Shown: piece by piece, positions 50,621-62,529 of the stretch
Layout of the letters: the number at the start of each line of letters is the position of its first letter
How positions within the stretch are numbered: the first letter of the stretch is position 1
Assembly (NCBI GenBank): GCA_024138025.1
Contig: JAMXBD010000975.1
Coordinates: 372,001-436,000, forward strand
DNA from: Combretum micranthum
Lineage: Eukaryota; Streptophyta; Magnoliopsida; Myrtales; Combretaceae
Length of the DNA: 64,000 nt
Direction: 5' to 3'
Translations under genes and position numbers: made by a program
Notes under the pieces: generated by a model
What the model was told of the DNA's origin: nothing
The model's input: the letters and a program-made list of their open reading frames with translations, nothing else
Databases searched by the model: none

Positions 50621-51028
50621 TTTTAACACCCCTCAAACCATAGGAAGCTTGTGAGCATTAGATGAGGATAGCGAGACAATTTCAAGAAAGAGAAAAAGAA
50701 AATAGTACTCAAGAAAAGAATGAGAGTGATAAAAAGTATAAGAGCGAAAAAAGAGTGAGAGTGTGAAAAAGATTGACAAAAATATACTTGTGAGCACTAA
50801 GGGGAATGAGTCAGAGAAGATGTTTATTTTTCAACTAATGATTTTAACTTTTTTCCTAGTGAAACTATTTCACTGTTGTAGGATTCTAAAGATTTATGTC
50901 CTCAAAAAATTCCAAATGGAATAGAGCATCAAATTGGTTTCATTTCTAGTGCTTCCATTCCAAATAAACCAACGTATAGAAGTAATTCGAAAAATTCCAA
51001 GAAAGGAGATTCGAAAATGAATATTTTC

Positions 51029-51042
51029 GAGGAAGGAAGGGA
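51029..51042 (+). other. Polypurine tract of element D
   Basis: Fourteen consecutive purines (GAGGAAGGAAGGGA) lie directly before the TG of the 3' LTR at 51043. Confidence 0.7.
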
Positions 51043-54000
51043 TGATGGAGATATGATAGCTTCAAACTTAGAGCCGACCAAGTCTAAGTCCAACAATTCA
51101 ATTCAAGGATTTGGAGAAAAATAGTATGGTATACAAAAGATTAAAGCCTATCAAAAGCATTGGAGGATCAAAGCTGAACCTAGATTTGAGAGCTGCCAGC
51201 CTTGAAGATGTGATCTTGTACACCAGCCTTCAACATAAACACCGTCGGCCTTGAATTGCTGAGCCACTAGAGCTTAGGGTATCTTTTTGGATTTCATTTT
51301 TTATTTGTTTAGTTGCTTAGTTTTGAGGCTAATTAGTCTATATAAACCTATCTGGGCTATAACTTATTATAGAGTTTATTAAAATACAAATTTTAGAGTT
51401 GATTCTCTTTGGTTCTAAAAAGAACTTTTTTGAGCTTATCGGTTTATCCATAGCATTCATTCACAACTTATTAATCGGTTTTCCATCACCGATTGTGGTA
51501 TCCTTCTTTTACACCAAAGTTCTTGCTTTATTAAGTAACGGATCATGGTTCTTCCATGGATTCTTAGAACAATCTTGAGTTAATTTTTTAGATTAAGATA
51601 TCAGGTTTCGTTACAGGTTAGTATGGTTTGTATCACTAATCTTTTGCCATACCTAAGGATAAATAAGTATCCCCTCAGCTCACTATTTAGCTAAGTGAGT
51701 GGATAAAAATAAAATACACAACAGAATGGAAATACATATATAAAAAATATATATAAATAGAATAGTTATGCAATAAATATATATCATGCTAATGCATGTG
51801 ACATGCACTGGTACTAGTATCCTAGCTTGGCCTAGCTTTCATCCGATTAGTTAACATCACGGGCATCTAGATAAGAAATATAGGAACCTAAGGCTACAAG
51901 AAGTAGCTAGGGAGTAAGATCTCCTATAATTCAGGCTAACTGACGACAATGGTAGCCAGAATTTGATTTGCCAATGCAAACCCTACCTAATTGACTACAA
52001 TAGTAGTCAGAAAGTGATTTGTCAATACAAATCTATATGTTAAAAACCCAACCTAGCATAATCAAAATTTCGTAAATATGACCCGTAGGTCCTCTTTAGT
52101 GACATGCCATGAATGCAATAACAATAAAAGATGGCATAAATTTCATATCAACAAGGATTATAATATCCAAGTCAACCATAAATTAAAGTTTCATTATTTT
52201 TACTTGGATGTGTATATAGGTTTACACCTAAGTGAAACCTTATAAGGTCAATTCTTTATAAAGGAAATTATCAAGTCACCAATCACAAATACATCTAATA
52301 AAGAAATCACTCATAATTATTCAAACAACAAAAACACATGCAACTCAAATCACAAAATCAATAGGCATAGGTCTGTTCTTAGCAAAACACAAAATCCATC
52401 GACCTTGAGTCTAACAGCAGTATATTTCTAATTCCCAAACTGTGTATGTCTCTCGAGTGGTTCACCCCTTTATATTCCTTCTATGTTGCCAATGGAATTT
52501 GCCTTTTTTTCTCCCTTGGTGACATATTAGCTTATGGTAAGTTTCGTCCTATTTATATGGAGGAGATAGATGGCCAAAAAATAGTCGGCACGAAATTAAA
52601 ACACATACATATCCATATAATATTGATCCAGTACACTTGGCTTAGCCTTAAAGAACTTCACTGCTTAAGTTATTACATTACGTGTCTTGCTAGTAAAACA
52701 ACTTTGAAGTCCTTAAGTTTATTGGTATTAATCACTTTGACTTCCAATGCCTTCCTAACGAAGGATTTGAAATTGCATTTAGAGGTTCCCTTATTTAAAG
52801 CAATAGTGACACTTCTATTATGAGCTAAACATTAATGCATCGGTAGAAATAAAAGTCCTAATCCCATAATATCTTGTGAAACTCATTGCATATAATTTTA
52901 TCATGATTTAACACTTATAAAAGTTTTTCTAATATATAATAAAAAAACATTATGTTATACATCAAATCTCAATTATTCAATTTCAAGATACTTAAGGTTT
53001 AACTTATTAAACTCAAAATTAGTTGTAATTTTTTCATTCAAAAATCCAATTTCATGTAGGTGCTTCTTATAGTTTATGTAATCACGTATAATTATTTTAT
53101 TCTATTAAGAGAAATCTTCTATTTTATTTTATTTTTATAATTCTAAATTCCAAAACAAAAGTTCTAAATGTGATTTCATGATTATTTTTATTTAATAAAG
53201 ACATACTAGAAATATTAAATCTCATGGGTTTATTCTATCTGACTTTCATTAAAATCTTAATATTATCGACTTGATCAACAGGTGTTACAGTTATTTTGAT
53301 TGAAATCATTGATTTTTGTGAAATAAATGTATATTAGTACAATATATGACCACATGCCAAATTAATGACTATTTTATTATATAAATTTGCTTGAAATTGA
53401 TAAATTATAATTAACACAAATTATTTACGAATTTACAATTATTTATTATGCCTATTTTGCTTGATTTAATGAAAAATAAATACTAAAATATGAATTTATT
53501 TATGATATTCCAAAAGTAAGCTTATAAATATGTATAAATTTTTATAAAAATTTAAATATATTTTTTTAATTTTTAAATAAATTAAAATTGGATTTAAATG
53601 GTATTTTTCTTGGAAAACTAACATATATATGCATATTGTTATTGAAAAGATTAAATTAATTTATTTCTAAGAAAAGAAATTATAGATTTAGTGAATTTAA
53701 TGTATCTAGTTGTAAACTGCAAGGTTTGGTAATTTTTGAAATTAATTTATTATTTTTAATAATTAATAACTCAAACAATGTCATTTACCAATAAAATTTG
53801 ATTCGACAAGTTAAATCGACTTTGAAATTAAAAATATGAATTTAAAAATTGTTATATTTAACCTAAAATAAATTTTTAAAATTATAATTTATTTAAATAA
53901 CAAAATCATGAATTTTAATTTATAATTACTAATTAAGTGTAATTTAAGGTAAATTATACAATTTCGAACTAAAATGGACAAATCAGGTTTTAATAGTAAA

Positions 54001-55686
54001 GCTTAGGTCCATTTGCTTATTTCTAATCTAATTATAATATTTTGATCTTAATTGGACTTATAAATTGATTTGGACCTTACTGGTTAATTTAGGTCTATTA
54101 TTAATTCTATACTAAAATAATATATGTAGACTTATAATTGGCTTTAAAATTTAAATGAGCTTAGTTAAATACTTAGGTTCGTTAACCTAGTTCTAACCTA
54201 TTTGACCTATTTACACTTAAATAAACCGATTCGTGTTAATTATGAAATTTCCTAAGTCTTTATAGGACCTTGTTAACTAAAATACCCATACATCAAATTG
54301 ACGATTTATGGGCTTAAATTTCAAAATATAAGCCTAATAACCAATATTATTCCAATTAGGCTAATTCCAAAATATTATGTCCATTATCAATTCTAAGTAT
54401 TGAATTACCTATTGGGCTCAAATACAAATTCTTGAGTCCAAAAGCCTAAAAATACAACTAGTGGTAATACCTATTTAGGAGTTCACTAAAGCCTAATAGC
54501 CTGAATAGGTAAGCTTAATTCCACTTAAATTATAAATTATTAACTTTAATGGGCTACATATCAAATTCCTAAGCCCATAGCCCTTAATATTATTAATATT
54601 TAATCATATTCTTACTGGGCTCATGTAGGACCCCTAAAAGCCTAATATTTTAAAATAAGAAATTCAATATCTAGTCTTGTAGGCTTGATCAAAATTAATT
54701 AATCTCATTACCTTCAAAAATACAATTCAAATCTTAATTAAGGGTCCTGTTAACAAAGACCATACCTTAGTTGAATAATTAAATGTGATTTGATAATCAA
54801 GTTTTATTAATACTATTTAGAATCATTTTCCTTGAACAAATACATGTTCATTAGTGTGTTTATCAATTGATCATGTTCATTTTGGACTGTATTTCAGTAT
54901 GCAATGATGTATGTTGTTTATCTAGGATAGATATCCTAAAAGAATTAATATTTAAAGACAACTTAATGAATGATTGATTGATTATGTGTGGTCATTACTT
55001 AACTTTGACCGAAGGGCGATAACCTTGCTAGGCAATGCTAGCATGATAGTTAAATACTTAAGACATCAAGGGACTCATCAGGTAGCTAATGAGGAAAACA
55101 ATAGCAAGGGAACATTTCCCTGCTCGATGGAAGCAATATAGTCTAGTCTGCATCTATAGGACTGGTTTGACTACTATATTATGGATTGAGATAGTAGAAA
55201 TGTAACGATTGTGATCCCTAGACGAAGCTATTTTAGATTCAAATAGGAGGTAAAGTATCCGATTTTGCCTTTACTAATCTCCTAAGCAATTATACTATAG
55301 AAACCCCTAGATTCTTAGCATATTATTGAAGCCGAGTGTGCATTATTGATTTGCCACACTTAATTTAAAGATATAAGTTATTGGTTGACCCATCGCATTT
55401 AGATTATGTGCATGTGATCATATTATATATGCTTATGTTGCTGTTGTACGGGCATCGGCTCACTTTTTTCTTTTCCAAGCGATGATAACCCTATCTTAGA
55501 TGTTTATGGTTCTACAAAGTATGGAATGGGTCCAGATGAGCTTATTGACTAATTGAGTGGTTAGGATCGTGGAATTTTGTATATTCTTGTTAAATATTGT
55601 TGTTTTTTATTTTCAACTTATATCTTTTTAATTGTATGGTTTTTAGGCCACGGTTTGTATTTTTTTTTTCTTTTTCCAGTTACTTA

Positions 55687-55900
55687 GGTTTGTTAAGTGT
55701 TTGTTTGTTTCGTTGGCATGCAGACGACACGCAAATGTTTTCAAATAAACTATTTGTCAAGAAACAGATATAAATGAAAAATAGATATTTTTACTCATAA
55801 ACAAATCAAACAGACTAGTATATATAGATACAAATAAGATACATATACAAATCAAATATAGATATAAATACATATGGAAAACAGACCATCCAAATAGACC
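55687..55900. mobile_element. Tourist-like MITE (TSD TTA) inside LTR F
   Basis: 214 bp, absent from the matching place in F copy 2, flanked by TTA (55684-55686 and 55901-55903). Termini are GGTTTGTTAAGTG and, complement of the right end, GGTCTATTTGGATGG. The TTA target and GGT..GTTTGG-like ends fit the PIF/Harbinger-derived Tourist group. Non-coding. Confidence 0.7.
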
Positions 55901-56099
55901 TTAATTTACTTTTGATACTTGTTTCGTTGAAATATCAAATTTTTAAGAGAAAATCCAATTAAACGATTTTAGAATTCTAAAATTAGTTAGTAAATGTTCA
56001 CAATAAACTAATAGTTTAAGATAGCCTTTTCCTGTAACTTAAATATTATATGTGGCAAAATTAAATACGCCATGACCCTATTCGAGGTGCAACAATTTG

Positions 56100-56805
56100 A
56101 CCTTGTGAAAGGAGTTACTAGTAATCTTTTAAAAAAAAGGAAAAAGAAAAAAGGACAAATGATGATGACTAGAAAGACATAGTCTCTAAATGAATATATA
56201 CTAAAACCATCAAATATAGCTTGATCATACTGTAATCAATAACCAGATACTATATGACGTTCATTGTTTCTTCTTTATAACCAATAATTTTTTGTGGTTC
56301 TCAAGTCGAAAACTGTAGAAAACAAGGGAGCAAGATGGAGAGATTACTAGAGGGACTGAGACTGATTTGAGTGAGACAGAGGGGTCTTCTCTATTTCTAT
56401 TTACTTCCTAACACAGTTTTATGACAGGTGATGATAAGGTCCAGTAACATGTTTTAAAAGTTTATAATTTAACTTAAAAAGATTTGTCTATTTATTTATT
56501 TATTATTACCATTTTTATTTTAAGCCTTTTCTATGAGCTCAGTCCGGTAGAAATTTGCTTGGAGTTCCTCTTACTAGACATTAGCGAGGATCAACCCAGC
56601 CCAGAATTGTCGGTCATAAGTCGTGGTTGGCATGACCCGAAATAGCCTGGCTATATACAGGTTGTATACAAGGTCAGCCCATCGGGTCACAGGATGGTTC
56701 GTGGCCCATTGAATGGCTAATTCATAATGTCGACTTTTTTTCCCCTGTTGGTTGCATTGTTTGTTACTTAGCAAAATTGAATGCTATTCTTAAGGAATTC
56801 TGGGT
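56100..56805. other. Spacer between the two F-family LTRs, nothing certain
   Basis: AT-rich with a TTTATTTATTTATTTATT run near 56490. The part from 56580 to 56760 is more GC-rich (for example 'catcgggtcacagg') and resembles terminal sequence of some hAT-type elements, but boundaries are not visible. Confidence 0.35.
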
Positions 56806-56810
56806 GCAAT

Positions 56811-59800
56811 TGAAACATCCCAATTTTTTAACAACCTAAGCTAGAAATGTTATGATTAAATAGTGTAATAGACAGATGATTTTGAACTTTAATTAAAAAT
56901 TAAACTTAGATAGTTTAATTAAATAAATCAAGTAAATTAAACTAGAGGGTATGATTAGATAGATTAAAATAATTAAATTATAAATAGATTTAATCGAAAT
57001 GAGAGATTTTACGTGCCATAATTATTTATTCCAATTTTCAAATTACTCAATTCTTTCCAACCATCAATTTAAACTTCATTTTCTTCCAATTTTAATTCCC
57101 TAAACCCTTAAACTTACAACTTATATATTTTATTGAATTCCTAAACCTAAATTCTAGTCTTGATTCCATTTCCTTAATCTATATAAATTTTAAATTTAAC
57201 TGCTTGATGATAAATATCAGTTTCTATGTCCTAAATTCTCAACTCTAGCTAAATTTCTAGTTCAATATATCAATTTCAATTTCCTAAATTCTTATCTTTT
57301 CCTAATTATATCAAATTCTTGAAGAAATAAAAGGCTTAAGCGCAACTAAGATCAAAGCCCAAGCCCTTAAACCTTTAAAACCTTTTTTAAAGCCTAATCC
57401 TTATCATTTTTTCTTTTCTTTTTTTTTCCTCAGCTTACCTCTCTTTTCTTCTGTTCTTCTTCATTCTCTTTTTTTCTTCTCTCAAATAATGAACCTCAAA
57501 TCTTTATTTAACAAGATCTTAGGAGCTTTTGAAGATAGAAAACAAGATAGAAGTTGGAAAAATTACATGAAAAAACTTCATCAAGTAAGAAGTAGTAGAA
57601 GTAGTTACTAGAAGTGAAGATTAGTTGGCTAAACAAGTTAGTTTAATCGTTTTTTTTCTTTAATTAATTAATTGTAAATGTGTGTCATGATAAATTAGTG
57701 TTAGTTAGATGTAGAATTTATGATAATATTGATAACTAAAGATATATGAAACATATATGTTAAACCTAAAATATGCATATGAGAGTAGATTGTTTGATGA
57801 CATGATTTGAGAAAATATGATGAGTGATGTGTATGAAACGTGTTATATAATCAAGAAAATGTGTATGATGGTATGAGATATTTTCATTGTAATTGTGAAT
57901 TAATCAATTAGTTAAATAAGTTAACTTTGGAAGAAATGACAAGGAACTATGTTAAAAACTATCACAGGGCATTCATCACGGCGTTATTGGTCCTGTTATA
58001 TTTCTGTTTTGCGAAATTTGGAATCACAAGCATGATAGATCCATGATAAGCTATGTATTTCAAAATCAAATTGATAGCAGGCATTATGCATCCCGTAATG
58101 ATCATAACGGGCATTATTAAGGGTGTGATCACCTCTATTTGTTTTCGTAACTCAAAATGTTTTGATAACGAGCATTATAGGGTATGATGATCATCACCAC
58201 CTCCATAATGAATGTCGTGAGTGTGATGACCATCACTGCCTCCATAACAGGGTTATGGGGAGAGTGATCAATCCATTGCTAGAATAAATAAATATATAAA
58301 ATAATAAATGACTCAAGTAAATAATAAGTAATACACTTGTGTGCTAGAGATTGTGGTTTATAAAAATTATTAAATAAATATAAAATATATTAAATATAAA
58401 GATTTAGTTGACTATATGTATGTGTATATGATATGTTAGTGAAATGCACTTGATAAATGATGATGCATGATATGTATATAAGCAGTGAATAGGATATATT
58501 ATGTTATTAAATATGTTTTGATAAATGTGTGTATGTTTGTATATAGCATTAATCACAAGTATTAATACATGTATTTTGTGAAATTTGATTTATAATTAGT
58601 GAATAAGATTAAATTAATAAAATAGGCTTAATAACTATAGGTGGCTTGAATTAAATGATTAGTCTCATAATGAACTCTTAGATATAAAATTAATAGTTAT
58701 AGTTTAAGTTCAACTGATTTGATAGACTTTTTAAATTAAAATGAGCTTGATTTAAAAAGATCTAAAGTAGTATACTTAGATTAATTAAATCCTATTGGAT
58801 ACATGATAATTTCTTATAGAAAAATTGAATATAACATAGTAATTGAAATAAATGATTAATCCTAACCAACTTGGCTAAATTAAGTTAATATAAACATTTA
58901 ATTAATATGTGAGTTAGTAAATTCTTCAGAGTCCCAACAAGCTATATTTATTTATTAACCTAACTAGTAAACTCTCATAAGACCATAATAATTTGTAATT
59001 GTCCTAAGGTAATATGATCGTAAAATGTTAAGCTAAACCATGAATAATAAGGGAAGTATGTTGTTTCAATGCATATTGCTAGAAAATAAGTATTTCATGT
59101 AAGTTGATAATTAATTTAAATGCTTTATGAATTTACTTTTAGATAGATATATGGATAAATCTGACCTATCTTCTGATTTTGTTTGGATTGCAAATATTAT
59201 ATCAGGTATGTAATGACTTGCGTATTGTTTGTCTAGGGTATGCATCCTAAATGAAGTAAAACTTAAAGATGGCTAATAATTGAATGTTGTTTATGCATAG
59301 TCGTTTAATTTGGTTTGAGGAGCGATAACCTTACTAGGCGATGATAGCATGATAGTCAGGCGTTTAGGCCACTCTCATCATTGGTAATGATAATTGTTAA
59401 GTAGGTTAACAGATAGCTATCAGAATAACGTTTACTCATGCTTAGTGGGAATTAATATGCATTTAATTCACATTTATGGGACTGGTTGAGCTAAATGTAT
59501 AATGGATTAAGATAATAAATAAATACACGTAACAGCTATGAACCATAAACAATGTTATTATTTTATAAGGTTTTATAAGAGATATAAGTATTCAAGTTGC
59601 TTATATCAAACCCTAAGCAATTGCTGTTAGCCAGACCCAAATTAACAGCGTGTTATTGGAGTATGAGTGCTTTTGTTGATTTATTACACTTTAATTTCAA
59701 GATATAACTTATTGGTTATTGCATTACACTAGATTAAGCATGTATGCCATTTTGTGTGTGTTTGTGTTCCTATTATATTGGGCTTCGGCTCATCATTTTC

Positions 59801-60255
59801 TTTCTAAGTGTTGATTTGGATGCTACCGATTGTATCAGCTACAAGGTGACTCTAACAAAGTTTGTTGAAGAATGAAGCGGTTTGGATCGCTGATTTATTT
59901 TATTTTGTTTAAAATGTTGATTCTTTTTTTTTTTGAACTTATATTTCTTTAAAGGTCTGGTTTTAGAGCTCATGGTTTGTATTTGAACTTTCAAGCTTTG
60001 TTTTACCATCATGACAAGATACTCTTTGTTTGAGATATGATGCTATGGTTTTATTTATAAATATTAGTCTATTCAAGAGAGTAGCTTCTAAAATATTTTT
60101 GTGAAAGTTTACTTTACTGCTACAAAATCAGTTGTTTCTAAAATCTAATTATACGATTTCAAATTTAAAAATTGATTAGCAAATGTTCAAATAAATAGTT
60201 TTTTTAAGATAGTTTGTGCATATATATAATACTTAAGTATTTTCAGGGTGTGACA
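56811..60255 (+). mobile_element. Solo LTR F copy 2 (TSD GCAAT)
   Basis: A 3445 bp sequence starts TGAAACATCCC and ends GGGTGTGACA; the perfect 5-bp TSD is GCAAT (56806-56810 and 60256-60260). It is collinear with F copy 1. It contains a short array around 57960-58260 with repeated 'cataacggg', 'catcac..cctccataa' motifs that also read as inverted pairs. No coding domain, primer-binding site or polypurine tract. Confidence 0.92.
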
Positions 60256-60469
60256 GCAATAAAGGGGGATCGAAAAGAAAAAAAATAAAAAACTTTATCT
60301 CTACTAAAACTGAAGCTTCCTCGTTCTTCGAAATAAAAGCAAATATAGCTTCAATCTGCTCCCTCAACAAAAGCTCTAGCCAATTAGTGTCATACGCTTC
60401 TTTAGTAAGTTTTCCCATGCTCCTAAGGTCCAAAAGGAGTGCTTGATAGTTTGCCAAAGGAGAGGACAT
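60256..60469 (-). pseudogene. Unrecognised coding-like ORF, cut by the LTR insertion
   Basis: The minus-strand ORF starts at 60469 with MSSPLANYQALLLDLRSMGK and continues LTKEAYDTNWLELLLREQIE and ISKNEEASVL, with balanced codon use and helix-like character. It then turns into a poly-F/low-complexity tail and runs into the LTR end at 60255. Upstream (about 60560-60470) the same frame also reads protein-like (SMKCNVKVGSFKWLMNH) before a stop. I do not recognise the family. Confidence 0.3.
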
Positions 60470-61208
60470 CCTTACAACAATATGCTAATGGTTCATCAAC
60501 CACTTAAAAGAACCAACCTTCACATTGCACTTCATGGACCCAACTATATGAAACCAATTTAGTTACCAGTCCCTCTTCTTTCTCTCTCTAGCCTCATTGA
60601 ACACAACCACACATTAGACCACCATCTCAAGCACCACCCCAGGCCAACACCAACACCGAAACAAGTCCATAGAACACCACTAACCACCATCTCCCTATTT
60701 CATTCCTCTCCTTCGAATACTCCCTTATCTCTCCCTCTATCTGTCTCTTTCTAAAACCGACATCTCTCTCTCTCTTCATTCAATAATTGATGACGCCTGT
60801 TGTCCCCTTTAATTTTTTCCATGTGCAATTACATCACACTACACATCATGGACATGGACCAACAAAGTCCAACTAAACATTGTTTCCATGCATGTGCAAC
60901 TATGATGTACGAAATTTTTTTTTTTTTTAGTAGACCTGCCTCACCAACAATTTACATGAGTCAGTGATCTTGAACCAGGAACAACCTGGCTACCTATCGC
61001 GTCGCTAGATTGGTCATGACCCATGCGGCCGATTCGAGTCAACGAACATGACCAATGCAAGTTCAAGCTGGATCACAGTCCAACCCATCCCGTGTCTATG
61101 TCTACCTCCTACTGTATGCTAATTTATACAGTAAAATTGTTATTTTATTTTTTATTAAATGCAAAAGTTGCCCGTATGGCATGACGACATCACCAATATG
61201 ATGTTGCA
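60470..61208. other. Mixed low-complexity stretch
   Basis: AC-rich (60600-60680) and CT-rich (60720-60780) runs, and a less AT-rich part at 60940-61110 ('cgcgtcgctag', 'atgcggccgattcgag') with no recognisable product. Confidence 0.35.
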
Positions 61209-61217
61209 CTAGTTTAC

Positions 61218-62520
61218 GAGATAATTACAAAAAATGACATATTTTATAGGTCATTTACAAAGATATGACCTGAGTTTTATTTTTTGACAAACACATGATC
61301 TCATTTTAACAATTTTGTGTTAATTACAAATAAGGGACACGTGGCAAATTTTCATTGGTTCATCTTATTATTTATTAACTTGACTAATAAAATAAATAAA
61401 TAAAATTTAAAAATTACTGAAAAATTGGAATAAAAAGCAAAAACGAACAGAAAAGTTAAAAAGAAAATAGAAAATATTAGGGAAACAAATTGATATTTAA
61501 CCCAAAAAAAAATTAAAATCACCATTTGCTTATAAACTAACAACATCATCTCTCACTAGAGAATTTTGAGGAAAAAAAATCCGCGACCATAGAATAAGAT
61601 CGAATTCACAAAGATGAAAAGGAAAAAAAATAAAGAGCAAGAGAAGAGACAAGAAGGTCTCAAAAACTAAAATCCACGAAAGCAAAATAAATTGGCTTCA
61701 TTAACAAACGTAGCATGGATCAAGAAAACAAAAACAAAGACCACAACAACTCCTCTCTTCAATACTGATGTGAAAACGTGATGAGATTACATGATAGATT
61801 ATCAGAGGGAGTGGGTCGATCGAAATTTGACTAGGGTTCCGACAATAGTGAAAGGAATGTGGATGGTTGGGCTGTCTCAAGCTTTTTGCAATTAGTTCAA
61901 TGATGGTTAATGTGTTTCTTTTAATGGGTATCGATCGATGACAATTTGGCTTATGGTGAGTGTCAAATAGGTGTTGATTTGCCTACATGTAGTAAATGTT
62001 TATGGCCATCGATGGTGGTTAGATGTGTCTACGGATGCCCATTAATGGTTAAAGCTTTCTGGGTATTGGATTGTAGAAGATGAACAGAACTTGAGAGTGT
62101 AGGAGAAGAACAAAAGCCTTTTTTGGTTTCCCATAAGGACGTAAATTTTTAATTTTTTTTTCTAGGCAGCTGTATTCTCCAGTGATGCTTGATGTGATTA
62201 GTTTGCAAGCTAAGGATGAAAGATTTGTAATCAGATGAACAATCTTCTTCTCTAATAGTTTCTTTTTCTATTTTCTTTTTAACTTTCTGTTCGTTTTTCT
62301 TTTTTATTCCAATTTTTCAACAAATTTTAAAATTTATGTATTTATTTTATTAGTTAAGTTAATAAATAATAATATAAAACGATGAAAATTTGCCACGTGT
62401 TCCTTATTTGTAACTAACACAAAATTGTTAAAATGAGGTCATGTGTTTGTCAAAAAATAAAACTCAGGTCATCTCTTTGCAAATGACCTATAACACAGGT
62501 CATGTTTTTGTAATTATCCC
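61218..62520. mobile_element. Non-autonomous Mutator-like element (9-bp TSD)
   Basis: 1303 bp with terminal inverted repeats of about 250 bp. The left starts GAGATAATTACAAAAA and the right, on the other strand, GGGATAATTACAAAAA. Both contain the 'ggtcat.t..caaa.g.a.gacct' and 'gccacgtg' stretches in inverted order. Flanks CTAGTTTAC (61209-61217) and TTAGTTTAC (62521-62529) match at 8 of 9, as expected for a Mutator TSD. The interior (61470-62230) has no transposase and no protein I recognise. Confidence 0.88.
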
Positions 62521-62529
62521 TTAGTTTAC

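Larger units (their letters stand above)
44702..51635 (+). mobile_element. Two-LTR Ty3/gypsy element D, internally deleted, third level of the nest
   Basis: 5' LTR: 44702-45058 plus 49088-49350 (split by solo LTR C). 3' LTR: 51043-51635 (593 bp). The LTRs share long matches such as 'aaagcctatcaaaagcatt' and 'tagttgcttagttttgagg'. Flanks CCAAT (44697-44701) and CTAAT (51636-51640) are a TSD with one mismatch. Inside are a primer-binding site, a duplicated LTR-end/leader, a broken protease and a polypurine tract. RT, RNase H and integrase are missing. Net length is about 2.9 kb. Confidence 0.82.
44470..53289 (-). mobile_element. Solo LTR G (TSD GTTAT), second level of the nest
   Basis: It begins TGTCAAGACCC and ends GGTGTTACA. 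The perfect 5-bp TSD is GTTAT (44465-44469 and 53290-53294). Its own sequence is 44470-44701 plus 51641-53289, about 1.9 kb. Termini and landmarks (the 'ctcactatttagctaagtgag' area near 51680, 'gtacacaa'-like runs) resemble family 2 at 927-3702, so it is likely a diverged relative in minus orientation. A 125-codon open stretch at 52446-52823 has no protein character. Confidence 0.75.
43165..56094 (+). mobile_element. Solo LTR F copy 1 (TSD ATTTG), outermost level of the nest
   Basis: It begins TGAAATATCC and ends GAGGTGCAACA; the perfect 5-bp TSD is ATTTG (43160-43164 and 56095-56099). Its own sequence is 43165-44469 plus 53295-56094, minus a 214 bp MITE, giving about 3.9 kb. It aligns in order with F copy 2 (56811-60255): the start near 43165/56811; 'gcgataaccttgctaggc' at 55016 against 59328; 'ggcatcggctcac' at 55450 against 59783; 'aaatgttcacaataaac' at 55994 against 60184. 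The split is explained by element G. Confidence 0.85.

Noticed and set aside
52446..52823. 125-codon ORF, the longest in the window
   Set aside because: Sits within LTR G, is rich in L/I/S/K without domain pattern, and no family was recognised.
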